Shown here: piece by piece, positions 10,997 to 22,997 of the stretch
Layout of the letters: every line of letters begins with the position of its first letter
How positions within the stretch are numbered: position 1 is the first letter of the stretch
Assembly: GCA_940671915.1 (NCBI GenBank)
Contig: CALNVZ010002200.1
Location: forward strand, 1-64,000
Direction of reading: 5' to 3'
DNA from: Paracentrotus lividus
Taxonomy: Eukaryota > Echinodermata > Echinoidea > Camarodonta > Echinidae
Length of the DNA stretch: 64,000 nucleotides
Notes under the pieces: generated by a model
Seen by the model: only the letters and a program-made list of their open reading frames with translations
Told to the model about the DNA's origin: nothing
The model's database searches: none
Made by a program: the position numbers and the translations under genes

Positions 10997-12834
10997 GGAT
11001 GATGTCTCAGTCCCCTACTTTCTTTGTATTTTATTGTATGAAATACCAATTATCAAGATTTTCTGCCCCCAGGACATAAAAAACACATTAATCCTTGTGG
11101 AATGTTCAAGGTCACAAGTGCTTTACTTATTTCAGTATGAGGGAAAGATTTTTGTACACGCAATATATGAAAAAATGAGATAAATAGGATTTCATATAAT
11201 ACATACCAAGAGTAGGGGGACTGTGACATCATCAGTTTGCTCATTTGAATATTCAAATATTCAAATGAGACAATGAGACAATTGCCAAGAACTGTTTTAC
11301 AAAAAAAATCAAGACCTAAAAAAATGCATATCTTTGTTATTTTTCATCCGATTTTGATGAAATTTTCTGTGTTGTGCTTGATGAATTTTACCTAATTTTA
11401 CAAAAAAATTTCATTTCAGCCCGGACTCCTCCTNNNNNNNNNNNNNNNNNNNNNNNNNNNNNNNNNNNNNNNNNNNNNNNNNNNNNNNNNNNNNNNNNNN
11501 NNNNNNNNNNNNNNNNNNNNNNNNNNNNNNNNNTTAATTAAGAAGACGATCCCAAATATCGAGATATTTATATTAATAGCATCCTTACAACCCCCCAAAA
11601 ATACTGAGTGGCGTTTCAACCCCCAAAATAAGTCAGGAATAGTGAATTTTAACGATGTACCCCTACCCATATTTTCCGAGTTCGCTCCCCGGGGATGCGT
11701 ACTAATACTAGTGTTCTCTCCGTCGACGTCACAAATGGGAATTCGGTCTTGGCGAAGTAAACACAAGGCATGCCGTGTGTACACACTGACACATTTATAT
11801 GAATCTACTTGTGTGTCAGAACTTTTATTTTATCGTTATTAAGTTTATGTGAATGATTTCAAAACAGAAATAAAAATGAAGCAATGTCATACAGTCAATA
11901 ATATGCCTCTAAATTGCTAGAATATTCTTATTTGTAGCATTTTAAGACGAGGGCCGTGGCGAAACAAGTCAATAAATACTGACTGTTATAGTGTTACCGG
12001 TATGGAAATCAGCTAGTTGTGGAGTGCAGTTGATCAATTTGCGAAACGTAAATGCTTATAAAAGTAGATTTATGAACATACTCATTCTCCAAAATATGTA
12101 ACTGCCCTCTAAATGATACGATAGACCTATAGATTAATTTCAAGAGAAATAAGATGAAATTTGATCGAGATACGCTCACCGGTCAATCGCGTAGCGGACG
12201 CTAATCGTTCGTGTTATTATAAGATATTCTTTCGCGTGTGATGCGACCGGCTCTTGAAAAACCAAGTCGCTAGCGGAATCTGTCTGCGCTTGCCGCTGGC
12301 GCGGTTGGCCTGGCTAGCTAGCTTCATATATATGTACTAAGTGTTCGCTTTTGCGCTTCACTTTGCACATAATACCGTTTCAGGAATTCGGTTTTGCCTT
12401 ACAATTTATACGAAAATCAGTCGGTATAGGCCTTGAAGTAAGTAAGTAGAATTGTTTATCAATTTCTTTGTGAGTTTGCTTCATCATCTTTTATTATGCT
12501 TTGTCTTCGAAATTCATAGAAAGGTCATTTTGATCCAAACTTCACCCATTTGATCTTGAATACTTGTCAACAAGGAATAACGAAATCATCATAAGCAAGC
12601 CACAGAAATGCACAGTATACAGCGAAGCAACACACACAAATAAAACTACACAATACACACGTATACGGAACAAGTTGCTCAAGCTGCGCGCGTGTGCACT
12701 GTGTGAGCGACCGGATCTACAATGTACGTCACCTCACAGAACTCGATCGTATTCTCGGAGTTAAAAAATATATAAAATAGTGAAAATGTCAATAACTAAC
12801 TCATTGTTTGCAATAATACTTCACAATTTAAGAC
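10997..12834. other. Unique spacer between the two Harbinger copies
   Basis: No gene recognised. Holds a repeat shared with 27375-27515 (at about 11285-11433), a 12-bp-armed hairpin (ctcatttgaata/tattcaaatgag near 11240), the N gap, and a more CpG-rich stretch at about 12160-12320. Short open frames here have no recognisable domain. Confidence 0.6.
11434..11533. other. Assembly gap (100 N)
   Basis: Separates the contig holding Harbinger copy L from the one holding copy R. Their tail-to-tail order and orientation therefore rest on scaffolding. Confidence 1.
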
Positions 12835-12837
12835 CAG

Positions 12838-12972
12838 GGGGGTGTTTCATCAACATTTCCCGTCTGACATGATGTCAGACCTGACAAATACGTCATAGTC
12901 CGACAACTTGTCAGATCTGACAGAAAAAGCGTTTTTCACTTGAATGCCGACTGACAAGTGTCAGTCGGCATT
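12838..12972. repeat. Left terminus and subterminal palindromes, copy R
   Basis: After GGGGGTGTTTCATCAAC come GTCTGACATGATGTCAGAC, TGTCAGATCTGACA and GCCGACTGACA.GTGTCAGTCGGC, all short palindromes built on TGTCAG/CTGACA. They lie just upstream of the first exon of the Myb-like gene, so they may also act in its promoter. This end shares only the outermost bases and the GTCCGACAA core with the right end. Confidence 0.82.
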
Positions 12973-13077
12973 TAATATTGAATCGTATGGACGAGCCCCT
13001 ACTGACAATTTAGCGCCACTGCCCACGCCGGAAAAAAAAAATCAACATAAAATACGTCTGCCTCGAATCCCAAAAAG

Positions 13078-13106
13078 ATGGCTGAAACAAGAAGAAACAC
13101 AGACCG
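13078..13106 (+). CDS. Myb-like gene exon 1, copy R
   Basis: ATG 240 bp inside the left terminus, acidic start, GTAAGTTG donor. Copy L gives a clean nine-codon version; here two extra bases shift the frame. Confidence 0.55.
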
Positions 13107-16100
13107 GTAAGTTGCGTTTTTCAGAATATGTGAGCCTTTGAAATTACGGACATATATACTTACACATGTTCATTTACATGATCTTAATGTGGCTAGCCGG
13201 CAATTTATAGATATCTGGTTGACGGATAAATGATAAAACAAGAAGAAAATAGCCGTGTCGTTGCCGACACAAATCATTCGCGTCTTTGAATCGGCTCCCA
13301 TCTATGACTTTCTGTGTCTGTGGCAAATGAATTTAGTGCGACAAACGATCAACAAAGTAGGCCTAGTCTACGTTCCTCTCGTAGTTCGAGGCATAGATTC
13401 TCGAAAATTTGAACATTTAACGCAGAAGTCGAGAAGCTAAGACAATTTTTAATTGAAGCAATAAATTTTGATTTAGTGATATGCATCCAACCTTTAACTC
13501 GCGCAAGAATGCTTATCCCAGACTAAACTTTGACTAAGTTAACGTTAGACTCACTCATGATACGATGTCAAGTATTGACCTCGGGACGCAAACTGCCATA
13601 TTTTGCCACGGAGAAAAGTTCCTCCAAAATTATAGTATTTCATGGCATGACGCTCGAATGATCACGAATTAGGCATATGAAATACACTACCATTGTGCCT
13701 TCCAATGAAGTCACAAATAAAATTTAGATTCGTCATTTATTTTTTTTGTAAGTCCTCATTTCTTATGCACTTGGTCAATTCTAACTTAAATCAGAGATAT
13801 CTTGTTTCTAAGAGGAAAAATTGTTCCCCCACATATAAAAATGCTTTATTTGTTACGTATGTTACATTATTAATTCAGACCAAAGGACAACTTATTTTTT
13901 TAACAACATGCACTTTAAGCTCTACAACAGTGCTTGTTTTCACAAAAATATGGACTTAAATGTGTCAAGCTTGTTCACTGAAGTATTTTTTAGAATGGGT
14001 TCTAATAAATAATCATTATTTAATATAACTGTTTGTTTTCTTCTTTCTTTGAGTAAAATAAAAGAGCTTGCGCCTCTACTGCACTCTTACAGCCAGATCA
14101 ATACCAGTGAATGAAAATGTTGTTATTGTTTTTTTGAGACAGCTGCGATACCATACATTAACAAAAACCCAATTTAGCCAGAAAAAAAATCTAATTTCCA
14201 ATGGAAACCCAGGCGGGGGAGGACCCACTTTTGGCGCTGGAATGGACCACTTGCACTGTATGCATGAATCAATTCAAAATTGACCTTGCATGGAGGAACC
14301 TTACTGCAGTGCAAGCAGTTTCCTTCCAATGGAAAGTCATTGTAGAACTAGAATGTCTTGAGCAGCTCAGCTCAAGCTTAAGTAAAAGTTTTAGGTGGTA
14401 AAAAAAACTGGCATGATAGTCTCTGACTATGCCTAACATTAGATTCTATCCCAAAAATGAAAAGGGTTCTAAAAATCTACTAAATGAAATTAAAAAATAT
14501 AATGAGAGATTGAATAAGCGGTTTAGAATATAGGCCTACAAAAAGTACAAGCTAAGAATTAGATTTCCAGACGGATAGTTTTAAGTCCCAACAACAATAA
14601 ATGTATCTTTATTCTAAGACTCTTGAATCAAAACCATAGCTTGCCGCTAAGCTTTTCACCAGTCCCTTCCTTCTCTCTCAGTTGTCTCTTCATAATCACA
14701 AGTAACCCGATCACTCGAGTGCTAACAATTATGGTGTGCACGCTAATTTGATATCTAATCCATTACAGAAATTATTATTGCAATGAGACTAGGCCTAGAT
14801 TATCTTAAATTTATTTTGAGGGTGATCTAGGTTTAAAGCTGTGTTGCGCTTTGTTATTATTATGTAATATCCCCCCCCCCCACCCGATTAAAAGCATTCT
14901 TTACGGGATTTACGCCAGTGCCTCTTGACAGACTATGGGCTGTATCTCATGATTGGATTATATTACAAATAAATAGTTGGGATATTTTTTGTCCACTTAG
15001 CCTATTCCATGAATCATTAATTCCCATCCAGGGATCCCCAGTCGTTGATGTCATCACTAACATGAAAAATATTCTCTTTGCTAGGTAAAAGTAAGGGCAA
15101 GGCTAAGCCTTATGCCATGCCTGGCTATATTAGGCCTGTACGCCTGATTGATCTATCTTTGTGAAATTCCTTGTAACCTGATTTTTTAATTTAATATTAA
15201 CAGGAGGACCACGGTTACTAATTCGGAATGTTTGCAAGTGCAGGCCGATCTGCACGTATATCAAAGCCCACTATCGCGAATTATTCCTAACAATGACAAG
15301 CCGACGTGAGTATTTCACACCAAATTTCAGGATTTATAGAACAATCCAAAGTTCTATTTTTGTTCATGAGCCTTACCGAGAATTTTTTTTCCGCAAAATG
15401 CTAATATTTATTCTTAAAGTCCGAGACCGGAACCGAGAAATGAAAACCAGATTATATATGAAACGAAACTAATATTTCTTCATAATACAACCATTCCCAA
15501 TTTAAGCATTTTTATCTTCCATCTAGAAAGTATTACAGTTAAAAGGTGATCGAACCTTCAACCAGGCCATCCCTCCCAATGTACTCGAAAAAGTACCCCT
15601 ATTTATAGTGGCGCGGCTGATGAGTTCGAAAATGTTAACGGAATGCTACATTGCTAAATGCTGAATGAATTGCCCTTTCATTTCATAACAATAGAATTCT
15701 AGCACACATGCGGTCTATTGGTTCTGACATAGCAATATAAACGTGTTTTGTAAAGGCGAAACCCAATCAGCCTGGCAGTAAAGCATTCCCCATTAAAACT
15801 TCTTTGACGTCATCAACCGCGCCATTAAAATGGGGTAACTTTTCGAGTATTTGGGAAGGGATGGCCTGGTTGAGTTTTCGACATCTTTTTATGAAACTGC
15901 TTTATGAAAATTTAAATATTTTGGGTGGTATTTATGTTATACGCCTACTTAGCTTTTCAATCGATGAAAGGTTGTATTACTCCGTCAACGGTCTTTAACT
16001 TATGTGTCAACGTTAGACCCATTGGCATGTCTACAGAATTCCGGACATGTCATCAAAGAAAGGAAAAGTGTGTCCTTCGCTTTAGCGGATTCATCTCGAG

Positions 16101-19100
16101 TCCTGATTGTCATGGTGATGTTAGATGTTCTATTAAATCTTTGAAAAAATCTTTCAAAGTAAAACAAAATAATAATAAAAAAGAAGCAATATTTTTTGTT
16201 AAAAATTTGATATTCAATGAAATATGTAACCAACCAATAAAAAGCCAATATGTGCTTAACAAGATATGAACAAAATTTCCCTTTTTTGATACATGTATTT
16301 TGGTGTTACATTTACAATTTTTTCTAAAAAATTTTTCCAAAGTAAAAGGGGTTGGAAAAACAAAACTTATAGGTAGACTCTTATTTCAAATATATTTGGA
16401 TATTTCTTGAATTACAAAGTGGCCGAAAAGACATTCCTTTAGTAAATTTGACATAGCATAAAAGGCAAATAATGAAATAAAAACGAAAATCATTTCTTTC
16501 AATGTCTTTTCGAGGAGCCTAGGTCATTAAACCTACATGTATGATATCATAATAAAACGTATCACTCTACCAGTCGTCGACATGAGATAATGTTGATTGC
16601 AATCACACCATCAAAATCCAGGTCTATTTCCTGTCAGATACCAACACATATTTGCTCATCATTGCATAGGGAAAAAAAGGTTGGTATTCATGGAACTATT
16701 AAGCTGATTTTTATTATCGCCATGCTTACAATACCCAACAATCATGAATGCTTCGTGTGATGTTCAGTTTAATGTGAATTGACAGCACCAACCACCTTGT
16801 TGCTGCAAGTTTTTTTATTTCTTATGAAGGGAGAATTGAAAATGGCCCTGATAAATAAGATTCTATGTAAATTATGACAAATTGCATACATTTATTTCAA
16901 ACAAAAATATTTAATCTCGGACGAAATCAACAAATGTCTTCATTCATTTTTTTTTCTTTCTTGGTTACCATATCTCTAAAGTCTTTGTAGTTTGTACTAT
17001 TTCTACGAAATATTTCTTAACTGTTGAGTAGTTTGATTTAATGATTGTATTCTTGTTGATATTTTCATAAATTCAGACAAATAGGAAGGATTGGTGGGAA
17101 GCGTGGGAGGAGGCCGCAAAAAAGTTTGATGAGTGCTGGGCTTCCGATGTCGACAAAGAAGAAGGCCTTGGGTCAGCATCTTGAGAGATTCTTTGCATAA
17201 GATGGTTATGCAACGAGCAAAAAATACAGAGATGATCGAATCAACAGGTGAAATTTAAAGAAATTGAAATTCGTTTGACTTTTATGTCTTAGAAACCTAT
17301 GAGATATTAACATTTACATATTTTATAGAACATTGACTCATTGAGGGCAGTACAGGAATAATGCACTTAAAGAGGAGAGGTCTTTAACTGATTGTCAGAT
17401 CAGGAGGGCAATAGCTGGAAACTCTCATAAAATGAGTTGCTGCTCTGAGAGTCTCCACTTGTCCGAGGTGATAACTAGGCTTCTCATCGCACTGTAGACT
17501 TTTAATACGTGATCAAGCTCTGTGACATCTTTTGTGGACGGTTCCGCAACGTCGCTTAAGTATCCTATGACGTCGCAGAGGACATTGTCAGGAGAACTTG
17601 TAACGATTGAAAAATAATCGAACGGGCTAATCATTTATTTACTTGCCAGCGTCTTAAAGAAGTCTACTAAAAGATTGAACTGTTTGACTTTTTGTTCACA
17701 TTTCGCCTCAACGCCGCTTGAAGTCTCAGGAGAATGTCGCTCAAGACGTTCCACGCTCAAGAGACTCATAATTGCGAACCCTCTTATTGCCATTGAGATA
17801 GGTCCTTTGACAAATTGAAATTGTATTCATTGAAACTTTGTGTGACAAACCCCCCAAAACTATGAAACCAATAAAAGTTGGTTTCATACCCTTAAAAAAA
17901 AACTTAGAAAAAAAAATGGTTTTGTATCTATCACCTTCAAAGGAGCCTAACTCTGTGACCCATTACAGTTCTTGGACGTAAGCAATGTCTCAAATTAAAG
18001 CTGATGAGCTTACTTAGTATTTTAGCAAACCAATCCCAAAATAAGCCATATAATTTTGAAATAATTACTGACCTTTGAACTTCGATTACCTTTTTTTAGG
18101 AACACACTGTATAAGAAGCCACCATTATTATTAATATTATTATTATAAGACCACTCACTACTTCTTTGGTACTCTATTACGAAAATATATTGTGAAATGA
18201 AACAATTCGGAATAACGACAGTGATGTTCATATTCCTTCTCTTCTTTCTTTTATTGGTTTGGATATAACAACCTCTGTACAATCTGAACAAATTGAACAA
18301 AAGACGATTAGCAAAATTATATTCTGCATGTAATTATTATAATGACTAAAATGAAGCCATGTTCTATGCTATAACTGCTATACATTTCCAATATGGAATC
18401 TTATTTGTAGTTAATATGAGTGGTAGCCAAACCAAATTCTAGCAGTATATCTTTTAGCGCCATCAAGATATGTTGTCAATCCAACATTCAACCCTAAAGA
18501 TAAACATTAACAAAATTTTTAATTTACAATATGATTTGCTACGTGATTTTATGTCACTAATATATTAACATAAAAACCTTATAAGGAGTCATTCGTTATA
18601 GTTAATTAAATTATTGAAACCTCAATACTCAACTAACTTAAATTAGATGCATCAAAGTGATTACAAAATTCATCACATATAAACTTATCCGAAATTCAAA
18701 CATGGCCATGCGTTTAAAAGTTGGCCCATGTTGTGTGACACACTCAAATTTTGTGCTGATTGCACGCATTTCACTGAAAGTGGCTCTAACTTTTTCAAAA
18801 TCTATATATTTACCCATAAAAGTATACATTTATCTCAAGCTGAATGTCTGAGGAGTTTCAAAAATGCACTTAAATAATTCTTAATTATTCATTGACAATG
18901 ATTGAGTAAATATAAACAAAATCACTTTTGAGCGAGTAGTTGTGAAAACTAAACCTTTTTTAGACAATCTCAAGAAGCATGGCAATTACTGTAATCAAGA
19001 TAATCAAAATTCCTGGACTAATATAATAAACTATCAAAATCAAGCTAAATTGATTATTTCAGTAGGGTGTATTCATTTTCAATCCAAAAAAACACTCTTC

Positions 19101-20751
19101 TGTGAACTTGATTTAACTCATTACAGCACATTTGCCAAATTGAGCTCGCGCAGCTCCTCCTGCGCGGCTCCTCCTCCACCCCAGATTATTTGTTTATTAC
19201 CAGTTAATTAACAGAAAATTATGAATTCTTTATTCATGTTTTGATACAAGTATTTTGTTGTCCTACATCAGAGCTTTAATTTAAGACCAAAACCAGCAAT
19301 AAGGGCTGTATAGTTGTTGAGTAAATCTATAACAACATCATATTTTAGGAGCAGATGTCACAAACTCCACCTTTTCAAGGGGCCCAACTCAAAACGTATG
19401 GCCACATAACAATCAAGTTTAATGAAGCATCACAAATGAAAATCAAGTTCAACTAGATTGTGTCAAAAATTTTATATCAGAAATTGAGAACTTAATACAT
19501 TGTATACTTTCAAAATTATATCCATCAATAATGTGTGTTAATTTCATTGTTTTTATTTAAATTCATATACAAGTAAACTTTAAATAATGTTTCTTTCATT
19601 AGAAACCAGGAACTTCAGAGTAGCTTTATGACTTTTTTTTTGGTAGTTAATTGACCAAGTTTCTTTTTGTTGCGCGTTGACTTAACACAGAATGTGATAT
19701 GTATTCTCATCTGGAAACTGCAAATGTTGTAATGCAAAAAATTTCTGATAGTTCTACATTTGACACCTGATTAGATTTCCATTGCAATTTTTTTTTTCAG
19801 GAGGGTGGACCCAGACCCCGTCTACATCAGAGACACGAGATGCGTCCGGAATGCCTCCCAGGACCGGTGAAAAAGGGGTCGTGGTCTTAGAGGCAGAGGG
19901 TGGGAACATTCTTGCTTTGGTAAGATAGAGAAGCTTTCAAAATGTTTGAAATAATTGGAAATTCATGTCTCATGTTGTTTGATAATGAAACATTACCTGC
20001 TTCTATATAGTACATTTTTGCTTCAAGAAGATGAAGTAGCAACAATCAGATGATGACAAAAATTGAAGTTATGAAGTTGAACATATGAAACATATTTTTT
20101 TTTCACAAACCCATAGACAGCTCATCGATAGTAAAGTCACATATGTAAAATTCTTTTCTGCAACCATTAATCTTGCATCAGCTATTCGATTTCCCGTTTG
20201 TCTTGTCCATAAAGAAATATTTGTTTTTAAAGGAAAATATGCTGTGCTTATGTTACCCTTCCCTAACCTTTTTTCAGGCTATTAATTAGTGAAGCAATAT
20301 ACAAAGTCATGCAATGATTGAATATTGTTAATACTGATAAGAACATGGCTCCATGAATTTCGGAAGTATAACAAGTTTAAATATGTTTTCTATTTGCAGT
20401 TGACAAAGACAGCGAGACCAAGAACAAGCAGAGAAAGATGAAGGCAATAGTTCACCTCGAGCAACCAACCCAGCCACAAGAAGAACAGCGGCCAACCCAT
20501 CCACAACCGGAACAGCGGCAACCCATCACAGCCAGAACACCGACAAAACCCAGCCACAACAAGCAAAAGCAAATCCTAATAAAGGAAGAAAACTTGAGGG
20601 ATTACCAGTATTCAACAACAGCTGCTTGAAGTTGAAAAGGATAAGCTGTCAGTGAAGAAACAACGCCTGAAGTGGAGCCGAAAAAAACTTAACAGTGCTA
20701 AAAGATATTTTAGCAGCGCTGCAAAAGAAACCTCTGAGCAATGAGCTGTAA
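13078..20751 (+). CDS. Harbinger Myb/SANT-like partner protein gene, copy R (at least five exons)
   Basis: Exons: 13078-13106 (MAE.. start, GTAAGT donor), 15204-15305 (INYSDVQVQAICTYIK-like helix), 17077-17247 (LRDLWHKM.SRAKNN.DDR helix), 19801-19919 (Gly/Arg-rich), 20400-20751 (Gln/Pro-rich linker and charged C-terminal coil, stop near 20742-20751). In Harbinger elements a Myb-like protein binds the ends and brings the transposase to the DNA and into the nucleus. The order of a three-helix domain, then linker, then a Lys/Glu-rich coil, fits that family. Each exon has AG/GT borders conserved in the inverted copy, which supports splicing. One-base slips break the frame in exons 2, 3 and 5. Assignment to Myb/SANT is by pattern, not by search. 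Confidence 0.62.
15204..15305 (+). CDS. Myb-like gene exon 2, copy R
   Basis: Preceded by AATATTAACAG and followed by GTGAGTATTTC, both conserved in copy L. Encodes the first predicted helix of the DNA-binding domain; several bases differ from copy L. Confidence 0.6.
15545..15884. mobile_element. ~340-bp fold-back MITE, copy R
   Basis: GGTGATCGAACCTTCAACC and its inverted partner end the element. The inner arms carry 'tactcgaaaaagtacccc' and 'ggcgcggctgatga'. It lies in intron 2 of the Myb-like gene and is the mirror of 8056-8392. Confidence 0.7.
17077..17247 (+). CDS. Myb-like gene exon 3, copy R
   Basis: ATAAATTCAG acceptor and CAACAG|GTGAAATTT donor. The same exon in copies L (166 bp) and three (61866-62031, 166 bp) shows that the extra bases here are indels. 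The closing helix pattern L..LWHKM.SRAK resembles Myb/SANT-like helix 3. Confidence 0.58.
17395..17480 (+). pseudogene. LINE reverse transcriptase remnant, copy R
   Basis: Shortened version of the fragment at 62160-62460. The RT text stops after CATCGCACTGTAGAC, where about 165 bp are missing. The deletion is shared with copy L, so it predates the duplication of L and R. Confidence 0.5.
18704..19403. mobile_element. 700-bp inverted-repeat element with ACAT duplication, copy R
   Basis: Ends GGCCATGCGTTTAAAAGTT and (inverted) GGCCATACGTTTTGAGTT are about 24-bp terminal inverted repeats continuing into GGGCC. ACAT flanks both sides (18700-18703 and 19404-19407). The third Harbinger copy has a single ACAT at 63771-63774 and no element, an exact empty site. 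No coding capacity is recognised. The superfamily is uncertain: the duplication can be read as 2 or 4 bp because the ends are self-complementary. Confidence 0.8.
19801..19919 (+). CDS. Myb-like gene exon 4, copy R
   Basis: A long T-tract and CAG precede it and GTAAGA follows. Gly/Arg/Pro-rich coding text parallels copy L, with several substitutions and a broken frame. Confidence 0.5.
20400..20751 (+). CDS. Myb-like gene last exon, copy R
   Basis: Starts after TTTGCAG. Encodes a linker of Q, P, E and T (EQPTQPQEEQRPTHPQPEQ), then QQQLLEVEKDKLSVKKQRL, a coiled-coil-like end typical of Harbinger Myb proteins. Stops at 20742-20744 or, in the neighbouring frame (..PLSNEL), at 20749-20751. Confidence 0.62.
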
Positions 20752-20779
20752 ATATTGTTATTTTCATATGATACATGTA

Positions 20780-22248
20780 CAGTGCTTCCCAAAGAAACTG
20801 TACACTATTGACAAGGCTACCAAATAAAAAATATATGATTCTTGGCGGAAAAGGTTTCGATATGAAGCTCATATCCACAACTATCATTATGACACAAAAA
20901 ATTGCGATAATAATACATCTTCAGAGAAACAATGCCACTTTTATGAAGGACACAACAAATAGCCTGCGCAGAACTCGCTATACATTTATCACGTGGTATG
21001 TATGCTAAGAAGATTCATATAATGGAATAATCGGCTAACAAAGATTAAAATGACTGAAGTCAGTGCAAAAATCAATAATATAAAACAAACATTGAAAACT
21101 ACATTTTGCATTGTAAATTGATTGTTTATTTCTGACTTATGTTTACTGCTGTTAGCTGATATCAATCCATATTTCTTTGAAAACTTCTTGGCATGGCCAT
21201 ACCTAGTGATAAATGTATAGCGATTCCTGCCAGGCTATTTTTTTGTGTCCTCATAAAGTGGGCATTGCTCACTAAGAATGCCGTATTTTTGGAATTTTTT
21301 TGTGTCATAATAATAGTTGAGAATATGAGATTATACCGAGTGAGTCATAAAGAAATAGACACTTAGAAAAATGACTATTAAAGAAAAAACAAAATTTAAA
21401 CTCCAAATTATTATACATATTCAGAAAGAACAACTCTTTCTGCATCTTTTGGTCAATTTTGTGTGTAATATTTTTTTAATGCTTGGATGAACACGATGCA
21501 TTGTTAGCGAACATGTAAATTTTTGAATTGTCAAAGTGGGAGCAAAAAGCTTATCAAAAAAGCAACTCCATCCTTATTGAATAGCATAACTTTTTGTAAC
21601 GAAAAATGTACTGCACTATAAACTTGACAGGGTGTTGTTACACATTTGACTACATTTTGTGTAAATATGGAGATAAGATCTGTAGAGTCAAAGCATGAGT
21701 AAGCACACGTCGAAGACAAACTAATCACTTTTCAAAAAGTATTAAGAGGCCTTTTTAGGACTGTCAGTGATGATTTACTCTTTGATGTGTACTAATCATG
21801 GATTACTTGAGATCAATCTGATGTTTACACAGCTCTAGTCGATAACTGTAACAACACCCTTGCCAAAATTATTTGGCTCAAAACACTTTCGTTAAAGAGT
21901 ATTGATATTTAATCAAGATGAGTTCTTTTTTTGTCACGCTTTTGTGCTCAATTTTATTACCACTCTTGCACAATTTTAAAAAAAATGTTTGCAAACAATG
22001 GCATGATCTCATTGAACGCTTAAAGATATAACACCAAAATTGGTACTAAAAGTGTTGAAAGAGTTGCTCTTTCAGAATATGTTTAAAATTTTCTTTTTAT
22101 TGACATTTCCAGGTGTCTTTTTTTTTAATTTTTATTTATTTAATTATTTTTATTTCTCCTTCGGTATAAAAAACCTTTTCCCCATAATCTTTATGCTATG
22201 TAATTGTAGCCTTGTTTTCAAAAGTGTATAGTTTCTTTGGGATTCATG
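20780..22248. mobile_element. Fold-back MITE family A, split by nested family B, copy R
   Basis: Outer ends CAGTGCTTCCCAAAGAAACTG and the inverted ..GTATAGTTTCTTTGGGATTCATG, each beside TA. With the nested 21336-22164 removed it is about 640 bp, the normal size of family A. It lies between the convergent 3' ends of the two Harbinger genes. Confidence 0.8.
21336..22164. mobile_element. Fold-back MITE family B, copy R
   Basis: CCGAGTGAGTCATAAAG ... (inverted) ..CTCCTTCGG with TATA outside both ends. Palindromic along its length; members at 38655, 40824, 49818, 52343 and 53212 share the inner boxes. Confidence 0.8.
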
Positions 22249-22254
22249 TAGGTT

Positions 22255-22620
22255 TAAATCAAAAGTCTCATTTTTTATCATTTTAGATAACTATAACATG
22301 TTAGATGGCTTTGTTGCTGCTCTATAACAGGAGTTCTCATTTTTTATCAATTTTAGATAACTATAACATGTTTATGATGGCTTTGTTGATGCTCCTAAAA
22401 CAGGAGGTTCTCATCTTTATCACTTTGACATAAGTATAAGATGTTATAAATGGCCTTTGTTGCCTGTTCTGTAACAGGAGTTCTCATCTTTATCACACTT
22501 TGACATAAGTATAAGATTGTTATAATATGGCTTTGTTTGCTGCCCTCTAAATATCTGGAGTTCTCATCTTTATCAATTTGACATAAATATAAGATGCTAT
22601 GATGGGCTTTCATCTGTTAT
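22255..22620. repeat. ~70-bp minisatellite, copy R
   Basis: About five degenerate units, each with 'ggctttgttgctgctctataacaggagttctcatctttatca'-like text (22310, 22377, 22455, 22530). Lies 100 bp beyond the transposase stop codon. Fewer units than in copy L. Confidence 0.85.
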
Positions 22621-22720
22621 TGCGAGGGTATTTGTTATAATTCAACAAATGCATACAATCTCATGGAACAATAATGTTACAAAGTTAGATAGCTCTGACA
22701 CTGAAAATTACAATTGAAAA

Positions 22721-22997
22721 CTAGGCAAAAAAACTGTTGATTATGTCATCACGGACTTGTCTTCCAGTCATAGCATCTACCCCTGCTTCTTGAGCTCCAA
22801 CTTCCTTCTCCTCAACCCTGTCCTGTTCTACATCAGGCTGCTTCAGACTTGCTGATGTTGTGCAAGCAAGCCAAGGCGGTGATTACGTCACCAGCTCTCT
22901 CAGGGAACATGTGTAGACCTGAGCCAATCAGACATCTGAACTTATTTTTGATTTGTCCATGACCTGCTCGATCAGGACACGGGTGGAGCTGTGAGCT
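22721..22997 (-). CDS. Transposase exon 4, copy R
   Basis: Acceptor TTTCTTTCTACAG. Encodes AHSSTRVLIEQV, KNKFRCLIGSGLHMFPERAG and the ACACLHNI motif in frames joined by slips, then a Glu/Asp-rich tail (DVEQDRVEEKEVG) to TAG at 22721-22723. Confidence 0.8.
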
